A stretch of 64,000 bases of DNA from Jingyaoa shaoxingensis (GCF_014385005.1 NZ_JACRSZ010000001.1:558001-622000), one strand, 5' to 3'; positions 8,669-18,744 are shown, counted from the stretch's first letter. Numbers and translations are program-made. The notes: generated by a model from the letters alone, not told the origin.

Positions 8669-9169
8669 ATGACTTTACTTAACGTATTAATCATTATTCT
8701 TGTCGTTTTGGTCGTTGCTCTCGGAGTCCTGTATTATTTCGGCAGAAAAGCCCAGAAGAAACAGGCCGAGCAGATGGAACAGATGGAGGCTGTGAAACAG
8801 ACCGTTTCCATGCTGATAATTGACAAGAAGATGCTTCGCTTAAAAGACTCCGGACTCCCTCAGATGGTCATCGACCAGACTCCAAAGCTTATGAGACGTT
8901 CCAAACTTCCGATTGTAAAAGCAAAAGTTGGACCGAGAATCATGACACTGGTTGCTGACGCAAAAGTGTATGACGTCATTCCAGTAAAAAAGGAAGTAAA
9001 AGCAACCGTAAGCGGTATTTACATTACTGATGTCCGTGGAGTAAGAGGTCCGCTGGAGCAGCCTGTGAAGAAAAAAGGATTTTTCGCAAAGATCCGCAGT
9101 AAGGCACAGAATACTCTGGATAAAGAAGCAGAAGCAAACAAATCTGCAAAATCCAAAAAGAAAAAATAA
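8669..9169 (+). CDS. Conserved membrane-anchored basic protein, function unknown
   Basis: The 166-residue protein has one N-terminal membrane helix (about residues 4-24, mostly Leu, Val and Ile), a short Gln/Met/Glu helix (about 30-45), a compact central domain (about 45-130) and a Lys-rich tail ending KSAKSKKKK. The topology suggests a cytoplasmic domain tethered to the membrane, with a tail able to touch nucleic acid or lipid head groups. I do not recognise the central domain. It has its own promoter and terminator, making it a single-gene unit convergent with the Wadjet operon. Confidence 0.75.
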   Translation: MTLLNVLIIILVVLVVALGVLYYFGRKAQKKQAEQMEQMEAVKQTVSMLIIDKKMLRLKDSGLPQMVIDQTPKLMRRSKLPIVKAKVGPRIMTLVADAKVYDVIPVKKEVKATVSGIYITDVRGVRGPLEQPVKKKGFFAKIRSKAQNTLDKEAEANKSAKSKKKK

Positions 9170-9175
9170 AGCATG

Positions 9176-9208
9176 AAAAAGGCCGGTCACACTGTACCGG
9201 TCTTTTTT
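9176..9208. terminator. Bidirectional terminator between 8669 gene and jetC
   Basis: AAAGGCCGGT and ACCGGTCTTT pair across a short loop, with A residues on the left and seven Ts on the right. It can stop transcription from both convergent genes; jetC ends at 9218. Confidence 0.85.
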
Positions 9209-9217
9209 TATTCTGCT

Positions 9218-12200
9218 TTAAAACATCAGTTCCATCTGCCCTCCCACCTGAATTCTGGCAGTGATCAGTTCATCCGGCTCTTTACCTCTCTTATGCTCTG
9301 CTTTCAGATATTGCAGTCCACCTCTGAGACTTGCCGCAATCAGATTCAGAACATAAATATTGTCAAATCTGTTATAAATCGAATCTCCACCCAGTCCGGT
9401 CAGACAAATAAGCTGTGTATTTGTTTTTCTTGCCATATCCATCAGTGGAATCAACAGGTGCGAAGCATTCGTCTGTGCAAACGGATTATCCATAATGAGG
9501 ACTTTTCCTTCATTTTTATCTGCAAAAATATCCGTATCATCCCTTCTCATATAATAGAGCAGGCTGGATAAAATCACAAATGCAGATAAAAAGCCTTCAC
9601 CTCCTGAATTTCTGGAAACTTCCTTCCATGTAATCGGATATTCCCGCTGTGCTTCAATTTTGTATAGATGAATCTGCACATTTCCGACTCCAACGACTTG
9701 ATCATAGAGATTTCTTGTGGTAACTGCCGATCCGAAAAATTCCTGGGCATTTTCATTTTTTTCAAAGAGTTCCACACCTTCCATCGTGATTTTATCTACA
9801 AAATCTTCCAGCCGCAGATGATAGATTCCTTCATTTTCCTCCCAGTCAGGGATCTGAATTTTTAACATTTTGATATTTCTGTCTCGAATGGTGATCGTAG
9901 AATTATGGTCAATTTTTCCCAGATTTCTGTGAATTTCCAGAATATAATCCTCCATAAGTTCTACAATACGTTCCTTCTCCCTTTCTACTACAGAAATATC
10001 TATCTCCAGTTTTTCCATAAGGCTGTCATAAGACTGTATCGTTGTACGCAGCTGCATCAGAACACGATCTGCCTGATCAGAAAGTTCCAACATCTGCTCC
10101 AGAGGTTTCCTGTAAAAATCTTCCTCAAAAACTTCCATACGGATAATCTTATTCAGAAGTTGAACCATCTCTTCCTTCTTCCTGCCAGTATCTTTCATTT
10201 TCTGATTATAATCTCTTACCAACGTTCCCTTAAAAATTCTCAGGTCTTCTGCTGTTATATCTCCCGACACCGTGACTCGGTCTTCTGCTTCTTTCGGAAT
10301 CAGATCCGTATATTCTGAAAGCGCCGTCAAATTTTCTTCATAGCTCTGAATCTTTTTATTCCAGAATTTAAGACGCTTTTCTTCTTCTCCTTTTTCATAA
10401 AGGAGTTGGCTGCGCCTTGCCTGAAAATCCTGTCCCTGAATCGTATTTCTTGGTAATGGCGTTTCCATTCCACATACAGAAAGCATATTTTTCATCAGTT
10501 CCACAATTTTACTCTGGGCGATTGCTGCATTTTTATCTGCCTGATTCCAAAGCATGTCCTTTGTCTGAATTTTTCTCTGATAATCTTCCAGAACACTTTC
10601 CTGATGAGTCTCTTCTTTTCTGTCATAAATGATTTGCTCCCACTGTCCCGGGTCCAGTCTGTACTTTTTCTGAAGATGTTCCAGTTCCTCTTTCTCACGC
10701 TGAAAACGCACAACTGTCCTTCTCTCCTGCTCTTCCAGATCTTTCAGTTCCTGAGAAAGAACAGATGTAATCGCCTCATAGCGTGCTTCCATCTGTTCCA
10801 CCGGCATTCCCGCTTCTAAAGTAAACTGCCCGGTTTTCTCATATGCATCATATCTGCTGTATTTTTCATTCAGCTTCTCAGCTTCCCGTTCCAGCATATT
10901 CAAGGTGTTTTCCGCAGACCACTTCTCTTCCAGCAGCTTTTTCTGCCTCTCCTTTGCACGTTTCTGACCTTCCTGACAGCGTCTTTCTTCTTGTTTGCAT
11001 TTTTCCAGTGCTTCACGGTCACTCTCATAAAGACCATAATCTTTCCTTAACTGTACAAAATCCTCTATACGCTGTTTCTGGTGCTGTATTTCCATACTTG
11101 CCTTTGTAATGAATGTCAGCAGTTCTTCCTGCTCTTTTTTCATCTGATTCAGTTCCTGAACCAGTTTCTGGATTTCTTTTTCTTTGTTTCTTTGTTCTTC
11201 TCCAAGTTCTTTTAAATTCTCCTGTATCTCTTTCCAGTTTTTCCTGGTCACATCCTGATTTCTGATTATTTCCTGACGCTGAAAATATTCTTCATATTCT
11301 GTTTTCCGAATGCTTATCGCCTGGGCAGTTTTTTCCAGTTCCTGTTTTTTCTCCCAGATCATGGTCTGTAGTTTTTCTTCATCCAGCAGATTTTCATTAA
11401 ACAGAATATAAAAACTGATTCCCGGAAACCGGGCTATCCTGTCCGAATACTTTTCCTGAATTTCTTCTATTTTTTCCCGTTCCACAATCGGAACCGGAAA
11501 GGAGGTACAGATATTTTTACCACTCCTGCCCAGTTTCTCCAATTCCTGTCCAGACAAAATCAGGGCATATGGCAAAAATGGATTCTTTCTTACCAGTTCC
11601 TGATTTTTCTTCTGTGAATATCCGTTTCTCTTCAGCCATTCCATACCATACACTGCATGAATATCCAGATTTTCCAGTTCTCTTTCCAGTTCCTCCGGAA
11701 GTTCCATTACTTTCCCGCTTGTCAGTCCCTGGTACTCTTTTGTAAGCGCATCTTCTTCCTTTTCCAGACTTCTGCGCAATTCTTCCAGTTCTTTCAGCTT
11801 TCTCTGAGACGCAATCAGGATCTTGTCACGATCAAGAAGATATCCTTCCTCCAGTTCCAGATATTTTAATACTGCTTTTCGTTCTTCCAGTTCTTTTTCA
11901 TACTGCTCGTACACCTCTGTCTGGCGCTGTATCTCTGTTTTTTTCTGAAGCAGTTCTTCACGCTGATCTTCCAGCCGGCGCTCCTGACTGCGTACTGCCT
12001 CTTTATCTGTCTCCCTTTTTTTCTGACTTTCTACTTTCTTTCTCTCTGCATCAGCCAGTTCCTGACTGTAAATCTGCTGTCGGATTTCCAGTGTTCCGGC
12101 TTCGTAGTTTCCAAGGATGTTTCGAACCAGTTTCTCCTGATACTTCCTGTTAAACTGCTCCTCCTGACGGCTGTAGGCTTCTATCTGGCTTTCCAGTTTC

Positions 12201-13624
12201 CCTTTGATGCCAAAACAGTCTCTTATTTTCTCTTCCAGACCTTCTGCCTTCTGTGCTTCTTCTGCTGCCTCGTTCTCTGCTTTTTGTGCACAGTCTTTCT
12301 GAAAATCCTGCTGTTTCTTATTCGCCTGAAGGCGTTCGTTATACACTGTCTTCAGCGAAAATCCAAGTGCTTTCCGTTCCGGTTCCAGATCTTCGCCCTG
12401 CTGTCTGGCTGCAGTAATTTTTTCCCGCAGAAGATCCAGTTCTTCTTTTTCTTCTTCTACTGTCTGCTGTTGTTTTGCACACGACAGCAAATGCAGTTTT
12501 TTCTCAGTCTCACCTGCCAGTTTCTGAATGCTTTCCCGCTCCATATCAATCATATCCCGGTTTCCCAGATGATGATTCTTTTCATCCTCGCATTTATGAA
12601 TTTTGCTGGAAAATTCCTCGTATTCCACTCTGGAAATATCTTTATCCAGTTTTTCTGTTTTTTCTTCCGATTCTCTCTGCCTTGCTTCCGCCTCTTTCAG
12701 CAGACCATCTACATCATATAGAAACCAGGCAATTTTATTTTGCTGCTTTTTCTCTTCCAAACCTGCTGTCTGATATGCTTCTGCCCGTTCCTGAATGCCG
12801 GTTGCCTCTTCCTTAAACTGCCTGATATGATCCCGTCGCTTTATCTTTGAACGGTTATCCTTGTACTGTCCGGCATATTTTTCCAGAATGGACTGAAATT
12901 CCCGGATACGGTTCTTCTCTTTATTTAATTTGCTCTCAATTGTCTCCAGAAACCACTTTTCCGTCAGTCCTTTTTCATCTCTGCAGTCTGCAAACAAATC
13001 TGACAGACCGGATTCTTTGACATTGATTTTCTTTATGATCGTTTCCCATTCCTTATAATTGATCTGATATTCCATCAGTTTATCAAAATACTGGCGTGAC
13101 TGGGCATAATTGGTCAGATCATAGTAGAAAAATTTCATGTCCTTATCTTTTTTATAAGTCTCAAAAAGCAGCCTGCAGGAATTATAGTTCTTCAGGATCA
13201 TTTCTTTTCTGCCTTTCTCTACTACCGGCAGATGATGAATGTCCTGAATGCAGGATTGCTGATATTCACTGACAAGCCCCACAATATCCAGATTTTCCCG
13301 GCTCTCTTCCTGCATATCCTGGGACTTTCTGACCATCAATCCTGTGAGCACATAGCCTGCCCCCTGATCCAGTACCCATTCCACCAGAATAAAAGACGGC
13401 TTGTTCGTCGTAAAGTAGCTCTCGAACGGTCTGTCTTTTGCGTTACGATATCTGGCATGCACAAATGGTGCTGTCAGCATCTGCACCAGTACCGATTTCC
13501 CGCCCCCGTTCTGAAGAGAAATTAATGTACTTTCTCCATTCAGATACAGTGTTTCATCACTGATGCGGTTGGCATTATTATTATAATTTACATTAATCAG
13601 GCGTATTGCATTGATCTTACTCAT
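9218..13624 (-). CDS. jetC: Wadjet SMC-like ATPase JetC
   Basis: JetC is the SMC/MukB-like motor of Wadjet, a complex that extrudes DNA loops and lets JetD cut small circular DNA such as plasmids. The 1468-residue protein has the Walker A loop QNGGGKS at residues 38-44. Long Glu/Lys/Gln-rich coiled coils follow (about residues 270-620 and 760-1100) with a globular hinge between, and the C-terminal head carries the signature NSGGEGF (about 1338-1344) and Walker B VLIMDNPF (about 1375-1382). The MDNPF form, not DEP-, is usual for this family. The start codon overlaps the end of jetB by 8 bases (ATGAGTAA), implying coupled translation and balanced dosage. Length and both ATPase halves are intact, so the gene looks functional. 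Confidence 0.93.
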   Translation of the reverse strand: MSKINAIRLINVNYNNNANRISDETLYLNGESTLISLQNGGGKSVLVQMLTAPFVHARYRNAKDRPFESYFTTNKPSFILVEWVLDQGAGYVLTGLMVRKSQDMQEESRENLDIVGLVSEYQQSCIQDIHHLPVVEKGRKEMILKNYNSCRLLFETYKKDKDMKFFYYDLTNYAQSRQYFDKLMEYQINYKEWETIIKKINVKESGLSDLFADCRDEKGLTEKWFLETIESKLNKEKNRIREFQSILEKYAGQYKDNRSKIKRRDHIRQFKEEATGIQERAEAYQTAGLEEKKQQNKIAWFLYDVDGLLKEAEARQRESEEKTEKLDKDISRVEYEEFSSKIHKCEDEKNHHLGNRDMIDMERESIQKLAGETEKKLHLLSCAKQQQTVEEEKEELDLLREKITAARQQGEDLEPERKALGFSLKTVYNERLQANKKQQDFQKDCAQKAENEAAEEAQKAEGLEEKIRDCFGIKGKLESQIEAYSRQEEQFNRKYQEKLVRNILGNYEAGTLEIRQQIYSQELADAERKKVESQKKRETDKEAVRSQERRLEDQREELLQKKTEIQRQTEVYEQYEKELEERKAVLKYLELEEGYLLDRDKILIASQRKLKELEELRRSLEKEEDALTKEYQGLTSGKVMELPEELERELENLDIHAVYGMEWLKRNGYSQKKNQELVRKNPFLPYALILSGQELEKLGRSGKNICTSFPVPIVEREKIEEIQEKYSDRIARFPGISFYILFNENLLDEEKLQTMIWEKKQELEKTAQAISIRKTEYEEYFQRQEIIRNQDVTRKNWKEIQENLKELGEEQRNKEKEIQKLVQELNQMKKEQEELLTFITKASMEIQHQKQRIEDFVQLRKDYGLYESDREALEKCKQEERRCQEGQKRAKERQKKLLEEKWSAENTLNMLEREAEKLNEKYSRYDAYEKTGQFTLEAGMPVEQMEARYEAITSVLSQELKDLEEQERRTVVRFQREKEELEHLQKKYRLDPGQWEQIIYDRKEETHQESVLEDYQRKIQTKDMLWNQADKNAAIAQSKIVELMKNMLSVCGMETPLPRNTIQGQDFQARRSQLLYEKGEEEKRLKFWNKKIQSYEENLTALSEYTDLIPKEAEDRVTVSGDITAEDLRIFKGTLVRDYNQKMKDTGRKKEEMVQLLNKIIRMEVFEEDFYRKPLEQMLELSDQADRVLMQLRTTIQSYDSLMEKLEIDISVVEREKERIVELMEDYILEIHRNLGKIDHNSTITIRDRNIKMLKIQIPDWEENEGIYHLRLEDFVDKITMEGVELFEKNENAQEFFGSAVTTRNLYDQVVGVGNVQIHLYKIEAQREYPITWKEVSRNSGGEGFLSAFVILSSLLYYMRRDDTDIFADKNEGKVLIMDNPFAQTNASHLLIPLMDMARKTNTQLICLTGLGGDSIYNRFDNIYVLNLIAASLRGGLQYLKAEHKRGKEPDELITARIQVGGQMELMF

Positions 13625-14330
13625 CTTTGTGCACCCCCAACACTCTCAGAACTCTGTCATAATTGTTCTGATTCAGAAGATTCCAGTCCATAAAGTGATC
13701 CAGTTTTCTCGTTGTCTTGATCATCTCATCCTGAACCACATACTCAATCAGCCCCTGTCTCTGTAAAAACATCAGTATATTGTAAATAAACCCTTCTTTT
13801 GTGGTCTTCATTCTGGATCCTCTGTCATCTGATTTCAGTGCCTCATAGGTTTCATACAAAATCTGAAAAGAAATCCCGGCTGTATCTCCTTTTCCGTCTT
13901 CCTCTACAATTCCTTCTTTCAGCCGGACCGAAACACAGTTCATCAATTCTCCGGCACGCATGTATTCCCTTGATTTGCTGCTGCTTCCCTGCCCGTCATA
14001 AAATTCAACAAGCAACGTTAATATTACAAACTGGGACAAATAATAATCTTTATCTGTAGCAGCCGATCTGCACAATGCATTTTTTAGCTGTGGTTTGGAA
14101 AATCCAAGAAAATTATTTTCCTCTCCAGGGATCAGATAAATAACATTTCCATAGCGTTCCACACTGCTTCCTGCTATCTCTCCCTGAGATTTTACCAGGT
14201 TCCGCACTGTTTCTTCTTCCGTATACGCCTTATATAAAAGCATCTCATTTTCTTCTCTCAATTCATGATGTTCCAGAAGATAATAAAATATTTCCTGACT
14301 GGTTCGAATTTCTTCCTCTTCGTACGCCAT
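13617..14330 (-). CDS. jetB: Wadjet subunit JetB (MukE/KITE-like)
   Basis: JetB is the KITE-type winged-helix dimer that binds the kleisin JetA and the JetC heads. The 237-residue protein begins with an acidic helix (EEEEIRTSQEIFYYLLEHHEL) and contains winged-helix-like segments ending in QGLIEYVVQDEMIKTT, typical of the DUF6063/DUF4194 JetB group. ATG 14330 has GAGGA 10 bases upstream. It starts 5 bases after the jetA stop and overlaps jetC by 8, so all are one transcript. The assignment rests on position, size and fold pattern more than on sharp motifs. Confidence 0.85.
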   Translation of the reverse strand: MAYEEEEIRTSQEIFYYLLEHHELREENEMLLYKAYTEEETVRNLVKSQGEIAGSSVERYGNVIYLIPGEENNFLGFSKPQLKNALCRSAATDKDYYLSQFVILTLLVEFYDGQGSSSKSREYMRAGELMNCVSVRLKEGIVEEDGKGDTAGISFQILYETYEALKSDDRGSRMKTTKEGFIYNILMFLQRQGLIEYVVQDEMIKTTRKLDHFMDWNLLNQNNYDRVLRVLGVHKDE

Positions 14331-14335
14331 ATCTG

Positions 14336-15940
14336 CTATTCCTCATTTCTTGTCATTCGGATCAGGATATTGGAACAGTGTATACACTTTCTTTCACCCT
14401 TCTCATTCTGTACATCGTTAAATGTTACAGTCGTCCCGTCTTCTATTCTGTATATTTCCAGCCTGTGAATTCTGCTGTCTCTGAATCTGTTTTCCGAAAG
14501 CTGAAGCAGCATTTCATTCAACTGAAAATCTGCGGTCTCTTCCTGTATAAATTCGCTCCGCTCTTTTTTCAGCGCATCCAGATCTATCTCTTTATTTCGG
14601 ATCAATTCAACCATAATTTCTTTGAAAATCTCTACACTTGGAATCAGCTGATCCTGAATCTCTTCCGGAATATCTTTCAGCGCAATTTCCCCTTTTGCAG
14701 TTACCAGATCCAAAAGCGTTCCCAGACTGGTCTCATATTGTTTCAGTTTTTCTCTTCGTTTCTGCTCCTGCTCTTTCTGATAAACTTCCTCATCAAAGTC
14801 CAACAGTTCCTCCGTATCCTCTTCTTCCTCTCTGACAGACGGTTTCTGATACTGCAAAGCTTTGTTGAGATTATAGATTTTCTCCGGATCACGGTTAAAT
14901 AATGGCCTAAAGAAGCCTTCAAGACTGCTTATTGCCGTTGAATTTTTCAACACCTTATCATAAAACTCATTTCGGAAAGAATAACGCTGAATCAGAGATA
15001 CCTGAGACAGTAGTTCCAGTTCTCTGGTATAAAGGGCTTTCAGATCAAAATGGCTGCTGAGAATTTTCTGATGTTCATCAATGGTACGGTTCAGATATCC
15101 TTCGATAATTTTCAGATTATCCAGGTTCTCAGCTTCCTTTTCTCCCAGCCGCTGCACATTAATATTCTCTTCTTCCAGTTTTTTTGCCCGTTCCCTTACC
15201 AGTTCTCTGTACTTCTGGAATTTTTCCTTTGTATCACTGATGGTATCCAGATTTTCCAGAAGGATCTCCTCATAGTCCTTTACCGAATAATTCAACGCAT
15301 TTCTGCGGATTTTCCCCATAGCTTCCTGAATCTTCTGAAGCTGAATCCTCATCAGGTTAAACACATTTTTTATTTCATCAACCGCTTTATCATAGCTCTG
15401 TTTTTCCAGATGCATCTGAAAAATCATCTCATGAATCGTAAGCTTCATGTTATTTTCAATTTCCAGGGTAGAGAGAATCAGATTATATCCATCATCAGTT
15501 AGATAATAAGATGTTCTGCGAACTTCCTGATCCAGATATACGATCCGGTTCGCGACATAGCTGACATGCATAATATGATATGCATTCTGTTCAAAATCGT
15601 ACCCGTCAAAATACATGGCACGTCCTTCATTCGATAAAATGACATTTACAATAAAATCACCCAGTTTGCGGTTGTCATCATAAGAAATCTTTTTATCCAG
15701 ATACTGGCTGTTAAGCGTATCAATATAAGCACCAATATCATCCATCGTACAGTTTTCTTCTTTTAGAGACTGCTCCATGATATAAAGCATAACTGCAAAA
15801 ATTAGATTCATCTGCTCATCAAACTTGATATACCCAAACTGCTTCCATGATGTTTTCTGGATACTGTTCTGGATCAGCACTGCATACAGTCCCACGTTCT
15901 TCATTCGTCTTGGAAAATTCTTAAGGAATTCGTACTGCAC
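14336..15940 (-). CDS. jetA: Wadjet kleisin subunit JetA
   Basis: JetA is the MukF-like kleisin that bridges the JetC heads. I choose GTG 15940 (534 residues) because AAGGAG lies 6 bases upstream; an in-frame ATG at 15958 has only a weak ribosome site. The protein shows an N-terminal winged-helix region, a helical middle with coiled coils (about residues 180-300), an acidic segment (EEEEDTEELLDFDEE, about 375-390) and a C-terminal wing domain. It resembles the DUF5716 type of JetA. The linker contains many Lys/Glu residues expected of a flexible kleisin. It follows jetD by 64 bases and precedes jetB by 5. Confidence 0.87.
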   Translation of the reverse strand: MQYEFLKNFPRRMKNVGLYAVLIQNSIQKTSWKQFGYIKFDEQMNLIFAVMLYIMEQSLKEENCTMDDIGAYIDTLNSQYLDKKISYDDNRKLGDFIVNVILSNEGRAMYFDGYDFEQNAYHIMHVSYVANRIVYLDQEVRRTSYYLTDDGYNLILSTLEIENNMKLTIHEMIFQMHLEKQSYDKAVDEIKNVFNLMRIQLQKIQEAMGKIRRNALNYSVKDYEEILLENLDTISDTKEKFQKYRELVRERAKKLEEENINVQRLGEKEAENLDNLKIIEGYLNRTIDEHQKILSSHFDLKALYTRELELLSQVSLIQRYSFRNEFYDKVLKNSTAISSLEGFFRPLFNRDPEKIYNLNKALQYQKPSVREEEEDTEELLDFDEEVYQKEQEQKRREKLKQYETSLGTLLDLVTAKGEIALKDIPEEIQDQLIPSVEIFKEIMVELIRNKEIDLDALKKERSEFIQEETADFQLNEMLLQLSENRFRDSRIHRLEIYRIEDGTTVTFNDVQNEKGERKCIHCSNILIRMTRNEE

Positions 15941-16004
15941 TTCTTTCTCCTTCTGCATCGCAACGGTTCCATTTCTTCTCAGATGCGAAGTTCTCTCTAA
16001 ACCG

Positions 16005-17009
16005 TTACATTTTATATGTCTTTGCAGGTATAAAATCTGCTGTATTTAATATTTCCTGAGGGATATATCTGCCAGACTCCAGAATATCCTTCATCTTTCT
16101 GACCGTGTTTTCATCAAAATATGAAAAAAATTCAGTGCCTATATTTCTGTTCTGTAACTCTTTTGTATCTGGGAGTTCATGCACACTGTCTGCCTTTTTC
16201 AGCATTGCCAGATATGCCGGCAAAAACGGTCGTATTTTCCATCTTTGCTGAAATTTTTCTGCCAGATTCTCATATATGCCGATTCCTTCATAATCCAGAT
16301 CTCCAAAATAATAAATCGTGTTTTCTGAATGTATCATATATGGTTCTGCACACAGATCAAAATCCTGAAATGATCGAAGGATTCTTTTTCCAGCCCCATA
16401 GATCAAAGTTCCGATCTCCGTACCCAAAATCTCTATATGTCCCTGCATAAGATAATTCCTCATACTAAAAAATGGGTCTTTATTTTCTAAAATCAACAGA
16501 TTCTGCGGTGTCTCTCTCGTGTTGGTATAATAAGCCATCGGCTCCGCAGTCTCATAGACATTCAGTACTTCTATCCGAATTCCGCACCGCTTCAGGATCG
16601 TTCTCCCATGCTCTCTGTTGAGAAATTTTTCTCTGTTCCAGATCTCAAAACTTCTTTCATTCCAGGACTCTGGTATCTCTGTCTGATTCCTGTCTTCTTT
16701 CAAATATTCATTCAGCCTGAGCACATATGGTCGGTCTTTCTCATAAACCTCCGGATGTGCAAGATAATAATCTACTGACATCTCTGGACAAAAGTTATAT
16801 TTTATCTCTTCCATATAATTGCCGTAGTCTTTCTTCTTCTCCACTATCCAGTATTCCCTGTAAAGTGCCGGCTTCTTGCCATTCATCCTAGAAGTCTTCA
16901 CAGGTTTTACCTGGCCTGCTTCCAATAAACTGCAAATATACCGATACTGTTCCTGATATGTCAAATCCTGTCTGGCCCGGAGAAGCGTATCCAATGATAT
17001 CCGTTTCAT
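16005..17009 (-). CDS. jetD: Wadjet nuclease subunit JetD (Toprim)
   Basis: JetD carries the Toprim nuclease domain, related to topoisomerase VI subunit A, that cuts DNA after JetABC has extruded it. Starting at ATG 17009 gives 334 residues; this start has a strong GGAGG with 9-base spacing, whereas an upstream ATG (17051) has none. Toprim residues are visible: Glu175 in LLILENKDP, and Asp237 and Asp239 in YYFGDLDYEG. The N-terminal half is the DUF3322-like arm. jetD is first in the operon, ahead of jetA, a gene order that differs from the jetABCD order of the best-known systems. All catalytic residues are present. Confidence 0.9.
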   Translation of the reverse strand: MKRISLDTLLRARQDLTYQEQYRYICSLLEAGQVKPVKTSRMNGKKPALYREYWIVEKKKDYGNYMEEIKYNFCPEMSVDYYLAHPEVYEKDRPYVLRLNEYLKEDRNQTEIPESWNERSFEIWNREKFLNREHGRTILKRCGIRIEVLNVYETAEPMAYYTNTRETPQNLLILENKDPFFSMRNYLMQGHIEILGTEIGTLIYGAGKRILRSFQDFDLCAEPYMIHSENTIYYFGDLDYEGIGIYENLAEKFQQRWKIRPFLPAYLAMLKKADSVHELPDTKELQNRNIGTEFFSYFDENTVRKMKDILESGRYIPQEILNTADFIPAKTYKM

Positions 17010-17106
17010 AAATGGATACCTCCATATGCGAATGTCTGTTCTGTTTTTCATTGTATCATATCATTGCTAATTCTTCTATACCTGAAAGCCACAAAAAATG
17101 CAAGAT
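17010..17106. other. Gap between jetD and the old tuf 3' end
   Basis: About 95 bases, AT-rich, hold the jetD ribosome site and presumably its promoter. A possible -10 (GATACAAT, minus strand) lies near 17050 but no convincing -35 is seen. No repeat of the integrative elements is found left of 17107, so this is the outer chromosome side of the array. Confidence 0.5.
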
Positions 17107-17265
17107 ACAGAAAAACCCCGGAAACCTTGCGGTTCCGGGGCATCTTACGCTACAGTACGATACACACGAAGTGTATACTAAAATATATAATTATAATCTG
17201 TCAATCAGTGATTACTCGATGATAGAAGCAACACGTCCTGATCCTACAGTACGTCCACCTTCACG
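17107..17265 (-). other. att junction 1: displaced original tuf 3' end with terminator
   Basis: This segment repeats the end of tuf: a terminator hairpin (CCCCGGAA...TTCCGGGG, about 17116-17140), a stop codon and the last 17 codons of EF-Tu ([17 protein letters not shown]). Similarity to tuf stops abruptly after TTCACG at 17265. The same boundary is used at 28644. This is the outer end of the array; the fragment probably was the chromosome's own tuf terminus before integration. It reads Ser where the present tuf has Thr (RVASIIE against RVATIIE). Confidence 0.85.
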
Positions 17266-17368
17266 ATATCAGACCGATGTGTTACGGTGTGCAAATGGTG
17301 ATTTTCCGTGTGATTCGTGTGGAAAAATCCGGAATTTCCGTTGTGTCCGTGTGGTTTTTGGAGATTTT

Positions 17369-17386
17369 GTTATCATGGTGTTATCA
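17369..17386. promoter_or_regulatory. Left arm-type integrase sites of element C
   Basis: Two GTTATCA heptamers spaced 11 bases (GTTATCA-TGGT-GTTATCA) lie 104 bases inside the left end. The same heptamer pair with the same spacing is at the right end (28384-28401). Paired direct heptamers near both ends are typical arm-binding sites of tyrosine integrases such as Tn916 Int. Confidence 0.65.
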
Positions 17387-18475
17387 TGATACTTCTACAT
17401 CCGAATATTTTTCTCCGATTTCTGACGTACAATACTCATATGGGTTACATCGCTTATTCCTAATCACAATACCTTTATCTTCGTCAAGCTTCTTGCAAAT
17501 TTGTGCAATCCGACGTGATTCCATGTCTATTTCTTCCGCAATATCTCTGGCCTTACAAAACTCTTTTCTTCTATTAAGTTCCAAAATAATATCCAGTTCT
17601 TCTTTGCTAACTAGCGGAATTTTATTTGCTTGCTGAAACTGATGTTCAATCTCTTCATCTACTTTTGAATATGTTTCTACTTTTGAATGACAATCCGGAC
17701 ATTGAAATCTTGTAAATTTTAAAAAGGGAATTTCGCTATCATCAAAAATACGTCCACATGCCGGATTGGTACATTTTATCACTTTTGTTTCTCTAATTTG
17801 CTCTAAAACTAATGATGTGAAATTAAATATTCTTTCTATAAAATATTTTCTATATATCGTTCCTTGTGCCCTTCCCCATATGATATTATTCTTTTTTGCC
17901 AATCCATAATTCAAACAATAGACATTAACTTTTTTCCCATCTCGATTTGATTTTTCCTCATATTTTGTAATAAAATGATTCAATTCTAACGATTCCAAAT
18001 ACTTTTCAGTATTTTGTAGCACATGAAAATGACTACTATATGGAGCTGTTTTTTGGTACAACCTTCCTGTCAATTTGTCTTTTTATTTCTTTCGCTTGGT
18101 CCACAATTGCATCTCTTACCTTTTTCAGTTGTGCAATATTACGTTTTTCTTCTATGGAAAGTAAACAATATGTACTAGATCTAAAAAATGCATCTATATT
18201 ATCTTCATAGTATTTTTCTGATGCATTCTCTATATCCTGTTTTGTAATTTTCTTTCCATATATGATAACGCTCTGATAAAGATAAGCCAACAAATATCCC
18301 ATAATACGTGGTACATTCATAGATGTTCTGAAAAACATAGTATATACATCTGTCATCGTCATCTTATCATCAAAAAAACTGGTCCATACTCCCCACATAA
18401 TATTGGAATCTATTTTCCAATAACCTTCTTGTAAAATTATATGGAATATCCATGGATTAGCTGCTCTGAAGTGGC
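17384..18475 (-). pseudogene. C-terminal remnant of an AAA-type ATPase gene, frameshifted
   Basis: Two overlapping frames (17384-18073 and 18036 to about 18475) together read as one protein. The upstream part ends around IKRQI and the downstream part resumes LTGRLYQKTAPYSSHF. The shift lies near 18060, and one missing base in AAATTGACA would rejoin them. The downstream part has a zinc ribbon (CTNPACG then CPDCH) and a winged-helix-like end. It resembles the C-terminal half of large ORC/CDC6-like ATP-binding proteins of clostridial elements. The ATPase N-terminus is missing because unrelated sequence begins near 18475. A broken gene, with good confidence; the parent family is tentative. Confidence 0.7.
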
Positions 18476-18744
18476 CGGCATTAAAATTGATAAAAAGCGC
18501 TGGCGGGAACTTATCGAACTTCAAAAAGAAGAATTCCCAGATACCGCGCAGGAATGGGAGAGGGAGGAATAATCTACTCGTATGGGCAGAACATCCTCCG
18601 CAGAAGAAGCGAGTTTGCATACACGATAAGCGAAACGCCAATCATACTCCATACAACCGCCCCTATCATAATAGTTGTCCTGTTCAGCAAAGTCACACAC
18701 ACACACATACCACTCAATCCCAAGACAAAACACTGGAAGTATCC
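18476..18744. other. Mosaic of gene fragments next to the IS relic
   Basis: On the plus strand up to 18572 is the end of a gene coding IDKKRWRELIELQKEEFPD and a stop. From 18573 on the minus strand is the C-terminal tail of a membrane protein (VVWSMIGVSLIVYANSLLLR). Neither has a start or complete domain. A run of alternating CA around 18690-18710 lies at the border to the IS3 fragment. These look like scars of several insertions and deletions. I cannot name the parent genes. Confidence 0.5.

Noticed and set aside
18036..18073. Programmed frameshift
   Set aside because: No slippery heptamer with a suitable downstream structure is seen, and the gene already lacks its N-terminus.
18036..18641. 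Intact 201-codon gene upstream of the 17384 frame
   Set aside because: The first 50 or so residues run through unrelated junk beyond the 18475 breakpoint; the rest continues into the next frame, so one broken gene is more likely.
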